From positions 9,300,001 through 9,364,000 of the forward strand of contig OZ199838.1 in the NCBI GenBank assembly GCA_964304625.1: 64,000 nt of DNA, written 5' to 3'. Below are positions 33,981 through 46,744 of this stretch, one piece after another (the stretch's first letter is position 1; the number at the start of each line of letters is the position of its first letter). A model generated the notes under the pieces. The model saw only the letters and a list, made by a program, of their open reading frames with translations. It did not search any database and had not been told where the DNA came from. The translations under genes and the position numbers were made by a program. This stretch comes from Kudoa neothunni (taxonomy: Eukaryota > Cnidaria).

Positions 33981-35315
33981 GCAAAAATGGTTACCTACTG
34001 TAAGAAACCAATATGTTACTCACATTACGAATGAACTTAATTTATCAATATTTTTCGTAAAAAAATTTATATCCTATTTTTACGTATGAAATAGCGAGTC
34101 ATCTCATCTCACTAATTCGTTATAATAAAGTTCAAGTCGACAAAACACAGATTGCGCCAACAAATTCCCACGAATTGGAACAATTTCGTATACACATAAT
34201 GTAAATCTTGATGGAAATTTTTCGATAATTTTTTTAGAATTCACTTATGATTACATAATTATTTCTTGCATTTAACGACGAAGAAAAAACCTTGGATCAA
34301 TATGTCCCCGAAAGCATCAAAGGTAGAGTCAATTTTGAACAGGTTGGAAGGTTAACGAACAGGTTTAAAATTGGATGAATGTAAAACAAAATAATAGAAT
34401 TAAGTATTAACCCTTTTTGTCAATTACCGAACTTAATTCAACGATTGAAAAAAGAGTTAAAATAGTTCTTGACTATAAAAAATTAATTAGGTTGATATGT
34501 GTGTGTATGATTTTTTAATTGCAATGTATTTAGACGACGATAATACAAATTCACCCAACGGTGGGCGCGAATAAAATTGTGTAAATTGTTGACATAAAAC
34601 TTCTAAAATCATTGAAACATAAAATTTAAGAATATTTAAATTTCAACAAAAATTGAAACTTTAGAAAAATTTTAAGGTAAGACCTCCTAATCTCCTAATA
34701 GACCGAAAATCCAATTTTTTTCTGCGGGAACATGACCATGTTTTACAATTTTTTGTTTCGATGTATAAAAATTTGAGAACAATAAACTTACCCTCATTTT
34801 ATATCATAGAGTTTATGTTAAACTCTGATAATACTGGATAATAAAGTAAAAAGCGCAAAATCTAATTAGGAATTCCTCTAACAGATATTATAACTGAAAA
34901 TGTTAATTAAAAGTTTGATATAATTAGCTGAAGAAGAAAAAAAGCTGTGGTTTATTTCAACTAGAAATACTATAAAATAAGCCTGAATATAAAAATGAAT
35001 CCTGTTCTTTGGAAAGTTACATTTTATCTACATGGTTACCAATTGAATTTTCTAATTAACAAATAGAATCACACTCCAAACCAAACTAATTAAATACCTT
35101 GCTCTTTTGTATATTTGGATATTTGCTTAAGTATAGGAATCATTTTACTTTTTGGCAAATCCCTTACTCCAAAATTATTGACTCTTTTCTAAACCATCTA
35201 TAAGGTATACACAATAATGAAAATATATACTCTCAGCTCTGGAGTTTCCATTCTGCTATAATGAGTGATGTTAAGGGACAAATGTTCATCATTAATGACG
35301 ACGCCTGTGATCGTG

Positions 35316-37165
35316 CTAGAAAAAATATCCTACAAAAAAATTACTTTTGAACGGAGCAGGAATTATTTCAAGTTCCGAACCATGGTGAGGAGGAGTAGTT
35401 GGAATGTCAACATCGTGTGTAACAAAATTATAGAAAGAATTATCCACAAATTCGTTTGGATCATAGAGCGAGGACAGAAATGCTGATGTTTGTTGGTTAT
35501 TGAGTGATTCATCATTTAATGAATTTTCGCAATTAATTAAAGATGGGAATGATTTATCAATAATATCAGCATTTTGAATGTTGTAATTATCTTCCTCAGT
35601 CAGCAAATCTTCAACTATAATAGTATTTTGTATTGAAGTTTGTTGTTGGATCGGAAGAATATTTTTAACGGTAAGATTTTCCTCAAGAATTATGCAAGAT
35701 GAATCATTTAAAGAGATTGGTTGTTGCGATTTCGAGGTAGACGAATTGAGATGGCTTAAAAACGGCTTTATATTATACCTAAAATCTTGTCCCAAAACAG
35801 CACACACAATACCAAATAGTTACTCTTCAGCAATCTTCATATAAACAGAAATTTCATTTGGTTTTATCGTGATTTCCCCAAAGTAGATGTAATCAACAAA
35901 TCGTTGAAGCTGGTCTTGATTCAGATTAAATTTCATTGTACCATTTTTGAACTTTCTTTCATAGATCTACACAATGTGGTTAGACATTGAATATTTTAAG
36001 CATCATACATGCAACAAATCCGGAAATCGAGCCAATAAAATCAATTTATGAAGGAATTTAACTTGACCATCGCTACTTTGAAAACACACGTCGGTATAAT
36101 TGGAATCGCGATAAATCTGTTCAAGAATATTTCTCATTGCGATATCATCAGAAATATGGACTTCTTCTTAAATCAAGCTTAAGTAACTATCAACGACATG
36201 TAACTACCTTCGAATGAAGACGATGGTTGAGGATGGATATGGATGGAAGAATTGACTGGTTGTGAGTTCGCTAAGGCGTTTGAACGGGGAGTGGACGATT
36301 TTTGGAGGTGAGGATTCATCAAATGATTATTGATCTAATAAAAAACTAATAAAGTATTGAACAATTTCGAGAAATTTTGGTGAATATATAACACAGTTGG
36401 AAGCCTTGCTGAAAAGTATAAAAATACCTTTTCATCGTTACAAAAGCTATTATTGCTAATAGAAACTTCAGCTGGTTGAATAGACTTTGATAGAGGGTTG
36501 CATGGAGAGGTGATCTCTTGAGATTTTTCCCCAGCTGCAGCTACAGACCAAATAGAAGGCGTCAGATTTTTCTACATTTCACAATCATTTATCAATCATT
36601 CTCGATAACTTAGTTACTACACTTTGAGAGGAAATACATGTATTAGAAATTTGCGATTTGCTGTTTTCCTTCAATTTGAACAAAAATTTAACATACACAC
36701 TCAACCAAAAACAAATTACATTCATATAAAATTTCTCAAACCTTCCAGCGGCTATTTCGAGCGCTTTATCGGTTGATGTCAAGATCAAATCAGACGTCTT
36801 GTATAAGCTGTCCATTGGTCAAATATTAAATTAAGCACTGCAACTACAATTCATTTATACCTCTTTTTGGTCCTTCTCATTTGATGAAGGGTTTTTTTCT
36901 TTATAGGGTGACCAGCAAAACAATTCTCTAGCCTTATCTTGGCCTGAATATCAACAGCTTAGAAAATGTCACATACAAGTCGCATCACATAAGAAGGAAG
37001 GATATCATTAGACATATAGGCTCCATTGCATGGTGGCAAATCGTTAGGGAACGAATTTACACATAGAGATTCGTTGCTAACGTTACCACTCTTTTTATTA
37101 GAAATTACGGTAGATATCTGAGATTTTCTATCCATCATAGAACGTCTGAAATTATCAGAAGCCAT
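35316..37165 (-). CDS. BTB/POZ domain protein of unknown function
   Basis: Nine exons on the minus strand: 37165-36977, 36943-36861, 36807-36720, 36668-36621, 36571-36428, 36334-36208, 36166-36009, 35966-35824 and 35778-35316. They close in phase to 480 residues. The N-terminal 225 residues are basic or serine-rich and not recognised (for example IRLENCFAGHPIKKK, LILTSTDKALEIAAGRFEKF). A BTB fold follows at about residues 230-325: NYTDVCFQSSDGQVKF, LHKLILLARFPDLLH, then FNLNQDQLQRFVDYIYFGEI and ISVYMKIAEE. The C-terminal 155 residues are acidic, Asn/Ser-rich and probably disordered. BTB domains mediate dimerisation or Cullin-3 binding; no Kelch, zinc finger or BACK region is visible. Phase-perfect splicing across nine exons supports a real gene. 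Confidence 0.8.
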
Positions 37166-37853
37166 TTTCTCCTAAAACCACCCCTCCTGGAAACTTTCCA
37201 GCAGAATTAATATTATTTATATAGATGTTACGCAAAATATTTTACAATCTGTTATGCGTTTAAAATTGTGATAATTTCGTTCAGCAAAGCAGTCAAACAC
37301 GACCAATAATGCGAGTTGATGGCGCATGCGCACATTTATAAACGATCGAGAATCGGTGCACAAATTTTTTATAATGAATTTTTCTAATTTTATTGAACCA
37401 TAAATAAATTTAAAATTTAATTTTCTTACAAATTATTTTGATGGTTTCGTAAAAATCCACTCACTAATTTAGTGTTGGATTAAAAAAAATAAACATTTTA
37501 AATTTATTTTTATTATGTTTAGGTTGATAACGAGGTCGATTATTAATAATAAATAAAACGATTAGACCGAATGTTTAGAGAGTAATTTGAGATTGAGAGA
37601 AATTTTAACAACCTTTGTGTTGAGTCGTATCGTATGTGCAAGACATACCGTTTACATTAAGATTGTACCCCCATTTGAACATTTTAGTGAGATATTAACA
37701 GAATTTGTTGATCCAGCTGAACAAAATATGCAAAACTCATCCACCTCACCCTAATCAGACAATAATTCACGTTGTCATTGATTTGCTACTAGTCAGGAGC
37801 TAATAGCTTAACAAAGTTTTTTAATTAATCTTACAAAAAGTTATCTCCTCCAT

Positions 37854-40105
37854 ATGCCTATTCGAAATAAAACTAGGAAAAATATATTACGCCGCGTGTC
37901 TTGGAGATTCAGCACCCAAAGCTCGCAAACAGATGTAGCTGTTAGACAAGAAATTCATGAGTATTACCCAGGACTGTTTTTCACCGGTAGTATCTTTCCA
38001 AAGGCCTTCAAAAATAACTACTTTTCATTGTTTCTACTGTGCGGATTGATTGTTGGCCAAACCATGATTGTCAATGGTCTCTTGGTTATCACCATACCAA
38101 TGTTGGAACGAAATTTTGGTTATTCAAGTGTGGAAACTGGCATCATTAATAGTGTATATGATATCGCATTTGGAGTAAGTGCATTGATATCTGGAGTGAT
38201 GGGCGGAAAAAGAAAACTATTTATTATCGGTATGGGGGGCTTATTGATCACCCTGGGAAGTGTGTTATTCACCTTGCCAAATTTCTTGGTTAATTTCAAA
38301 GATCTGGTTCCCACTCTAAGCCGTATAAACAAGGAGAAACTTAACCTGATAACTGACATATCACTGAGTGTGTGTCGAAATAGCACTTCAACAACCACTC
38401 CCTTGCAATGTGCAACCAACACGTCCGCGATTTATTTGACTATATTTTGTATTGCATACAGTATGATAGGTAATCGATCAAAAAAATTAATTTTTTGATT
38501 TTATTTTTAAATTATATATTTTTGAGTTATCATCAATAAAGAAATAAACTTAGGATTTGGTTCTGCACCTTTGCACACTTTGGCAATCGCATATTTTGAT
38601 GAGAATCTCACATCGGAATCGAATGGAATCTATCTTGGAATATTTTACTTGTTCGGAGCCATTGGGCCTGCGATTGGCTTTGTTATGGGAAAGCCATTTC
38701 TATCCTTGCCTGTCACTCTGGATTACACCAACTATGCCGTTGTTTCACCGAACAGTAGAAATTGGATTGGAGCCTGGTGGCTTGGCTACTTGGTGGCCGC
38801 CACTATCGTTTTGATATTTGGATTTCTACTAATTATGTATCCTTCCAAGATACCACCACAAAAACCAACCGAAGCCACCTTTGATGATAATGTATTTATA
38901 TCTAATGCATTAAAAGTGACAAGATTTGAAAATTTTGCAAACTATTTTTCCAATTTTCGTTATCTATTTTCCAATTTTCCCTATATGGTAATGGTGTTGG
39001 CTTTCGCGTTGGAATCGATCCTCGTTCGTGGGATTGGCACTTTTCTAGCCAAAATCATACAAGTACAATTCAGAGTACCACCTCAAAATGTAAGAGTTTA
39101 ATTTTTTGTCAGCCATAATGTGGCTTAGGCAAGTTTATATGCCGGGGGTTTGGTTGTAATTGGGATTGGGTTTGGCACCATTGCTGGAGGCGTAATCACC
39201 AAACTCAGAAAAGATACACCAAAAATCAAAAGTCTCATAATATTAATCATGTCATTTGTTATTGGTTGTTGTTATGCATCATTTTTTTTCGGCTGCGACA
39301 ACGTGGAAATATCTGGCATTAAATTGGATGAATTGAAAATGTATTTACAATAGCTACTACATGAGCAATTTTGAAACTAATTTGGTCTCATATTGTAGAG
39401 TGCATAAATTAGAGACAGCTTCTTGCAATGCGAATTGTCACTGTGATGTTAACAGGTATCAACCCGTTTGCGATGAAATCAACAAGTTGACTTTTTACAA
39501 CCCGTGTGTTTCTGGGTGTGGCAACGTTACTGCCGAAACAGTACATAAATCTATCGGAAAGAACTTTTTTATACTTTTTCAATAGAAATTTACAAATTGT
39601 TCCTGTTTAGCGTCTCAGAATATTCAACTAGGACAGGGTGTTTGTGATGGTGATTGCAAATCTATTGTCTATTTTTTGGTAAGCGTTTTGGTAACATTAT
39701 TCCTTCAATACCTCACCTACGTTCCACAACTCACGTTAATATTGGCGTAAGTTTTTGTTGTTGCGAATCCAGTTTGTGTAGTTTCTATCACAGATATCTG
39801 AATGAAAAAACCAAGAACCCTGGACTTGGATTACAACAAATTCTTGGAAGGATCGGCTACATTGCAGGACCATTCATATTTGGCTACATTATTGATTCGA
39901 GCTGTAGTATGTGGAGCATAAACGAATGCACACTCTCCACAGCCAACTGCTTAGAATATAACAATGAATCCATGAGGTATATCCAACGACTTATAATTAT
40001 CCGAGTTTATGCTTTAGAATGAATATACCCATATACGCAATCCTGATCAGAATTTTTATCACACTGCTTCATTGTGCAGGATACGTGTTTACGAGTGAAG
40101 ATTGA
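37854..40105 (+). CDS. SLCO: organic anion transporter (SLCO/OATP), copy 1
   Basis: Seven exons: 37854-38469, 38554-39089, 39129-39340, 39399-39540, 39586-39746, 39794-39976 and 40018-40105. They give 645 residues with all phases closing. The OATP signature region is visible before TM6: SRNWIGAWWLGYL. Other family marks are TIPMLERNFGYSS (TM2), TLAIAYFDENLTSESNGIYL (loop 3-4), FGAIGPAIGF, and a Kazal-like cysteine-rich extracellular loop between TM9 and TM10 (CNANCHCDVNRYQPVCDEIN through CSCLASQN). After GLQQILGRIGYIAGPFIFGY comes LEYNNESMR and TM12. A plasma-membrane carrier for large organic anions is expected. Exon boundaries and phases are the same as in the second copy 6.6 kb downstream; exons 3 and 6 are identical in length (212 and 183 nt). 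Confidence 0.92.
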
Positions 40106-40296
40106 ACTATTTTCTTCTTTATCGTTGGCTCGGTGGGCTTGATTTTGAGAATTTTCAGCGCTTATTTTTGTTAATTACTGTTGACCATTTATTGAGTCGT
40201 TTTATTTGTCATACTAGAGGTGAGGACTCTACGTTTTTTAAGGATTACAATAGACAGTCAATAAGTATCTGCAAAAAATTCAATTATTTTATTATA

Positions 40297-40873
40297 CAGT
40301 CAAATCTCGGTTATCCGGAAAATTTGGGACCGGCAATTTTCTTTCCGGATAGCGATAGCGAGTTCAGGTTAATTGAGCATTAACAATGTCTTGTGCGCGT
40401 GCGGTTTTTTTAAATTTCTACTTAAAGGATTCTTTACTTGATTAATAAGCAATTTTTATTCATTTATTAAGTAAAGTATTTTAACTTCTCCCATTTAAAT
40501 CAATAATGTTGACATATCTATTAACTAAGAATATGGAGACTTGAAGGAAAAAGTACATAATTATGGCAGTTTTACACGTCTACAGAGGAAATACCAACTT
40601 TCTTAAATGATCGATGATTAATGCTTGTTTAATATTCATACAGTAATGTGTTCAGTTATAGCACAAACATATATAAAAACTGAATGTATAACTTAAGTTT
40701 TAAAAGAAAAATTTATTAATAAATAACCTAGAAATATTTTTGTTTTAAATATTGCATTGATATATACATGCTACATTGTATATGTCGTAAGGTGATGGGT
40801 GCTACTCCTATCCGGAAATATGATTAAACAATATTCCCGGTTGACGAGGTTCTGGATAATCGAGGTTTGACTG
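40297..40873. mobile_element. Tigger/pogo-type MITE
   Basis: A 577-bp element with TA at both flanks. Ends: CAGTCAAATCTCGGTTATCC on the left and the complement CAGTCAAACCTCGATTATCC on the right, the classical Tigger-type terminus. No coding sequence. It lies just 3' of the first SLCO gene. Confidence 0.85.
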
Positions 40874-41339
40874 TATACTCCTGGATTATTTCCATTTTAG
40901 AAACTTAAGATGTTTTTCGAGTATTAAGATAAGACTGGTATCTTGATTGTGATCAACTAGTGCATTATCCCAACTTTTATACTCGTAACATGTGTGATTG
41001 AATTTTTAAAATATTTTCTCATTATTAAAACAAATCCAGCTTATATTCGTAAAAATTCAAAGTAAAACCGAAAGATAAAAATACGATTTTATTCCATTAA
41101 AAAATCTATGTTTAAAGGTTTAACTTTATTTCCAGATTTAAAACTAACATTGAATTACTCGAATATGTAGAAATTTTGCAACAAAATATGATTATTAAAA
41201 CATTTAAATTGCCATTAGTACTAAAAATTAATGAGAAAATAACATAATTATATAATTTAATCATAATAACAAATTTATAATCGGACCAATATAAATATAT
41301 TTTTTATTATTACTCAAAAATATAAAAAAACAATGGTTG

Positions 41340-41425
41340 TTAACTGTTGTTTAAAAATTATTCTCTAGGCCTGATGAAAGATCCCAATTTACCTCCTTAA
41401 TCATTTCAGGCCGAGATTTTGTTGA
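41340..41425. repeat. fragment of hAT MITE family A
   Basis: The stretch CTAGGCCTGATGAAAGATCC with AATTTACCTCCTTA matches the left part of the MITEs at 9407 and 17353 (GGTCTGATGAAAAATCC, AATTTACCTTGTTA). Only this fragment is recognised; the rest of 40874-41502 shows nothing. Confidence 0.5.
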
Positions 41426-41502
41426 TGGTTCGAAAAAAATATTTGATAACATATATGACATTTTTAAAGTAAAATAAATCATGTGTAACATTTTGGAGTT
41501 TG

Positions 41503-43465
41503 ATTGCGCTAAAACAAAAAAATTTCATGCATGATGCCATATGGCATCATTCGGCCGCCCCAAATTTGCAAAACCGTTAATGCACAAGCGGGGCGAAAAA
41601 AACCAAACAGAATATTGCTATTTATAAAGAAAGTAAAAAAATGATGTTTTTGTATAGTTTTATTTTGTGTGATATTAAAACAACTTCTGCTAATGTTAAG
41701 GCACAGAGCGATGTTGCACGTTATGCAGTAAATCCTAGAATACATTGAACAGTACTTGCATCTCTTTTTTTCATGTCTAGATTCTGGATAATAAAACACT
41801 CCATCGAAACGAGAATTTGGAGAAACCCACTTGCATCGGACGTTCGCTTGCGATTAGGAACACTTTGTTTGACGGTTACTTGGGTGGATGATGGCCTATC
41901 CCTTGTTGGCACACGTTCTATGTTTTGGCAGTAAAACATTAGGTGTTCACTTACCTCCAATGTAAGGTTTTGAAGATCCATAATCTTTTTACTGTCTATA
42001 GCCATTGGTTTACATTGCCTGTGATAAATGATCCATCCATTCAGTAAGCAGAGGTTTAGGCACCAACAAAATATTATGGTGTACCACTTTTTTGACTTAT
42101 GATCTAATCGATACAATGTCATCAACATGTCGAACAAATCGACCCCCCCCCCATGTATTTATTATACATTTTTACAATTAGAGGATAACTGATATTTTGA
42201 ACTTTTTTCTGTTTTTGTCGTATCTTTGTACAGCAGGAACTGAAAAATCAGAATAAAAAGTGGATGATATATTAACAATAGATTCATCTAGTCAGCGTAC
42301 AACATTTATTTTGGAATTATCTAAACAATAGATTCCATATTCAAAACTTCCTCTAGGTTGATTATTAAACTCTTTTTCCGTTTTAAAAGGACACTTCTCC
42401 ATGCGGGTTTTTCTTATGATGCTGGTAGAAAAGTAAACAAGCTCCAAAAGTTTGTTGTGCAAGTTAAAACTTTAAAAGTCATTATCATAGTATGTATGAT
42501 ATTTAGAACTATTCAAAGTTTCACACAGCTTCAACATTATGTCCGACGATTTATTCGCCGTAGGTGTTGTAACATTAAAGTAGTTCCAGATTCAAAGTAA
42601 AAATCATGGATAATTCCACCGGCACCGTTCCTCGTAAAAACTTTAAAGCCCATTTAGTAGGCTTCAGTGACAAATAATGTTTTAAGCCCGATTTACCTTT
42701 AAAGGAATAATTTTCTCATCGATGGACTGGTGGTATTCAGACTAGATAGTTAAGCAAGCCTGCCGTATTATGTCAAGAACAGGTCTTATCTAAAAAAACC
42801 TGTCTTAGACAACGTTATTAGGATTTAAAACAATATTGTTATTGTCGCAGAAACGTAAATACCTTAATAACGACTCGAATCTCTCTCTCGTCATTCTATC
42901 GGATATGGCGTTGTAATTAATTTTCGTTGACCAGTAATTCCAACATTGCGGCAATTTTACGATAGACATTCGAATAAGAATTACGATCAATAGCCGAATT
43001 TCCTCAATTGTAGTTTCAAATGACGAATTTAATGTTGACGCATATTTATTTGTTTCATTCAAAATAAGTTCAAAACGGGCGTCAGTAAAAAATTGATTGA
43101 AATAATAAAATAGTTCAAAAATATCGCCATAAACCTCCATGAAAATAGATTCTGATGCAGCTGAGTTACCACCATCACAAGATTCATTTAGAATACACTT
43201 GGGATCAACATCAAGAGTTACCGTATCATTCTCGCCTTCAGAGAAGTCGTCATCTCTGACAGAATTATTAAAAGTTTCAACATCCTACGCATTTTCAGCA
43301 TCGGATTTGCCAGGATCTGGAAGTAGTATAAGCTGTTTCATCATCCTCCCGATTTTGTTTTTTTAATAATAAAATCAGCATCCATCACCACCCTCTCACC
43401 TGTAATCAACCCCCGCCGAGTGATGCCATATGGCATCATTGTTGATTTTTCATTTTGAGCCTTAA
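41503..43465 (-). mobile_element. piggyBac transposon with TGATGCCATATGGCATCA palindromes
   Basis: Two copies of the perfect 18-bp palindrome TGATGCCATATGGCATCA, at 41532-41549 and 43421-43438, bracket a minus-strand piggyBac transposase. Outside the palindromes the flanks are loosely inverted copies (GCTAAAACAAAAAAAT on the left, GCTCAAAATGAAAAAT as complement on the right). The right side reaches TTAA at about 43462; the left TTAA is mutated. The ends are approximate. A third, damaged copy of the palindrome next to AGGGTTAA lies at 44456-44494. Confidence 0.7.
41512..43370 (-). pseudogene. piggyBac transposase, broken
   Basis: On the minus strand the N-terminus (43370 down) is acidic (DVETFNNSVRDDDFSEGEND) after an in-frame stop. 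The piece 43140-42805 matches the piggyBac N-terminal region (IEEIRLLIVILIRMSIVKLP, then NAISDRMTRERFESLLRYLR). Near 42490-42440, YYDNDF then SFNLHNKLLELV corresponds to the second catalytic Asp block, but a stop interrupts it. The piece 42137-41721 has YRLDHKSKKWYTIIFCWCLN, the family's C-terminal helix, and 41799-41509 carries cysteine pairs (CKYCSMYSRIYCITC) of the C-terminal zinc finger. Multiple frame breaks make it inactive. Confidence 0.75.
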
Positions 43466-43624
43466 GGTTAGAATTTTCCAATATTTTATATCAAATTTGT
43501 AAAAATATTTTATTAGAATAATACAATAAATTTTTATCAGTGAGTAAAACAGTTTCTTCAGTCTTATAGTTATCGTTCGAAAGGGTCAGTTTTGCTGATC
43601 CCAACAACAAGTATTATTATGTAC

Positions 43625-44335
43625 TAGCGCAAAAGCCCCGCTTCGCATGGGCTTCCTTGCCCAGCCAAGTAGACTACAGCCTTGAGTAGGCCAAGGTCAT
43701 CCGAAGTTCAAAGTAAATTAAGAGTATTTAGATAAATAGTACAAAGATTACCCGATTAACGGATGATTTATTTAACTAATTGGACGCATGAACCTTATTT
43801 AATATTTTTAAAAACGAATAAACACTACTGAGCGTTTAAAATTTCCTCTTTAGAGCTCCTAAAAATCGATTTTCTCCTTGTTGTTTGCAGTTATCTCTAA
43901 ATCATACCATATGAAGTGGACTAATCTTGTTAAACTTCAATAAATGAATTTCAGATTAATTATTGGCTACATAACGTAATATTACCTTCTTTATTTGAAC
44001 TTATTAAATTGTTAAATTACGTTTCAATAATTTTAAAGTACAATAAACACTTTGGTACGTTTATAATTAACTTGTAAAACTTTAACAAAATGATCTATAT
44101 GTTTGCATAAATCCTCTGATCATACCAATCATATCACGTAAAAATGTTTTTAGTCATTTTTCAGAATGCAAACCTTTTATAATTTTTTACGTATTTTTCT
44201 GTGTTAAAATAAAATTTTATCTTTCCATCTGTGTGCTCAAATAGAGCATTATGTCTTTCTATAAAGAATGAAAAATGCGTACACACTGACACACACACGG
44301 ATTATCGGTTTGTTTTATATAGTAGATTTTATACC
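43625..44335. repeat. interspersed repeat of unknown class
   Basis: Begins GTACTAGCGCAAAAGCCCCG with CTTCGCATGGGC and ends near CACACACACGGATTATCGG and TTTTATATAGTAGAT. This start/end pair (an ACTAGC...CCCCGCTTCGC head and a TTATATAGTAGAT tail) recalls a repeat type seen widely in animal genomes, but I cannot name its family. No coding sequence. Confidence 0.4.
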
Positions 44336-44455
44336 ATGAAAATATACAAATCCAACATTTTAAAAATTTTTTAATGGTAACATTGATTTTCATCTAATAT
44401 GGCAAATTTTGTCTTGCGGAAATTTATAATAACAGAGAAATTCGCTAATTAGCAA

Positions 44456-45530
44456 AATGATGCCATATGACACTAATAGGTACGGAAGGGTTAACTTAAA
44501 AGTTAAATTTAGGTCTATTTTAAAATTATATTGTAATTTTGCTAAGGTAGAGATTATTTTTACGATTAATTTTGATCCCAACGTTATGTACGCCCCCGCA
44601 ATTGTGCTATCAACGTTGATGAGGCCCTCATAAGATTAAAGAGCTAGTTACGAAGACGCCGTATATGTTGACAATGTTTCCAAGATGATCATTATGCGCT
44701 GGTTGGATAGTTCCGTTGTAACTGTGGCATCAACGACTCATTCTATTTCTACTATAAGCATTATTAGCAGATAAGAGTAATGGAAGAAAAAAGTCGTGAA
44801 AATTGATTGAACCAATATCATCAAAATGTACAATAAAAAATGGGTGAGATAGATTATTTGGCATGCTAATGACTCTCTATCAGTTAGAACTCACATAAAA
44901 AATGATATAACAGGATATTCGTAAGGGTGATTAACTTTTCTATCCTTAACGGGTGGTTTGTGTACCAACGGCAATGAGTTTTAAACTAAGCCTCCGTGAA
45001 AAATATTCTCTGTTTAATGAATTATATCGTCACTGTGATTTATTAAGTTTGATACATGTAGTTCAAATAATGCATACAACAAAAAACGAGTCCTCCAGAT
45101 GTGATGTTATTACTTAATCATTTTTCATGATTAATAGAATATACGTTCTTCCACAGTTAAAGGTAAGTTCTAATGTACGATTCGACAGTCTCTCATCTTC
45201 CAACAAGCACAACTGCAAAGTCAAGCGTAAATTTTTTGGAATACATTCAAGGACAATGTCTCAAGTGTAATTTCCGCTTGTACTTAAATAGTAACAGAAA
45301 CTACTACTCAGCTGATTGTAAAAAAATTTTTTATTTGGAGCATGTCCGTTCGAAATTTGCGAGATTAAATTGTCTCAGAACATTGCCTTATGGCAGCAGT
45401 ATATTAATTAGGTTTCCTAGTGAAATATTCCTAAAATTTTTAAATATTTATATCTGACTTTAATTTGTTGAATATTTTGGCGTTAAAAATAATATTTACT
45501 CATTGTTTGATTTTTAGGGCTGAAAGGGTT
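44456..45530 (+). pseudogene. piggyBac remnants (two fragments)
   Basis: At 44456-44494 a damaged palindrome (TGATGCCATATGACAC) is followed by GGTACGGAAGGGTTAA, a piggyBac terminus. From about 44640 to 45440 the plus strand carries a decayed C-terminal transposase: VDNVSKMIIMRWLDSSVVTV, then MGEIDYLA (equivalent of the third-Asp block) and the cysteine-bearing tail (45173-45457) with LEYIQGQCLKCNFRLYL. The remnant ends at GCTGAAAGGGTTAA near 45516-45530. Many stops. Confidence 0.5.
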
Positions 45531-46744
45531 AAGAAATCGATAAGTCGGATGCAGGAAAAATAAGACAGCCAGCTTTAAGGTATAAACGAGGAGCAGATTT
45601 TTGAGGATTCCGAATAACATCAAAAATAATGTTTTTATCTTCGAGTTCACGGCGAATTACTTCGACCCTATAAAGGTTACGTTAAACCAAATTCCCTTTA
45701 TCATCACTTGTTGTTTCTAAAGCTGCCACATGATAAATTCTAACCCACCTCCATGTAATTAATTCAGTTTAAAATATGCGGATACGATTCAGAAACTCGC
45801 ACTAACCCTATAAGAAGAAGTTGAATACCCTTAACATAGTGAATATAATTAAGAACCAAAACATCATTTATATTTATTAATAAGTGTTGTTTGTCATTAT
45901 GGAGCGCATCACGAAATCGTTGTAAATTTAACGAATAATTAGATCTGAATGACTTGATGGGTGACCAAAAAGTTTCAAAAAAAATAATTTATATTCCACT
46001 TATGTTTATCTGTTTTTAATTATTTTATAAAGGCTATTGTAGCAATAACAACAATAATACTGTAAAAAGGTTGTTATTGAAAATTGTGATTTATATTACA
46101 AATCAGTCCACCATTTTAAAACGCATTGTTGTAAATTATTGACAACTTTATAAGAAAATAAATATATATATCATGGCTTTGCGATTAACTGAATAATGTA
46201 TTGCTAAAATTACAATCTGCACGCTAATCTTCCAACAACTGGTTACAAATCGTATGATCTTCATCTCTTATTAAAAAATTTTTTTAAGATTAATATATTA
46301 AAGTTGTTTTCGTTGGAATATTAACTAATGATCAACTAGTTTGAACATTGAACTTCTGAATTCTTTATATTGCATTATGTCGAATTATACGAATTGACCA
46401 AGCTTGATGGGTTGTCATATTTATTGGATAGGTTATTTAGTTGGGTTCACACAACAAATATTTGGTTCATGTGTATACTTTTTACTGAAAATAAGATCCG
46501 AGACATAATATAGACGATAACAAAATTTCACATTAAAATTTTTGTCAAATCTATGAGTTGAAATAAACAAGGACCTAACTGGTACCTGCTTAAAAACGCT
46601 CGTTTGCTTTTAGAGGAATAATTAATGGTAAATATTCAACTAAATTCTGTGGATATAAAATATTTCGATCAATCACTAAATAATATCCTCAAACATTATT
46701 CATAAGAAGATTAATCATTACCCAAGTATCTAAGATCCCAAAGG
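45531..46744. other. intergenic DNA upstream of SLCO copy 2
   Basis: AT-rich, no recognised features. It should hold the promoter and 5' leader of the second SLCO gene. Confidence 0.45.

Noticed and set aside
40100-40173. Possible alternative last exon of SLCO copy 1 encoding a hydrophobic segment (FFFIVGSVGLILRIF)
   Set aside because: No acceptor places it in frame, while the exon at 40018-40105 closes in phase and aligns with TM12 of copy 2.
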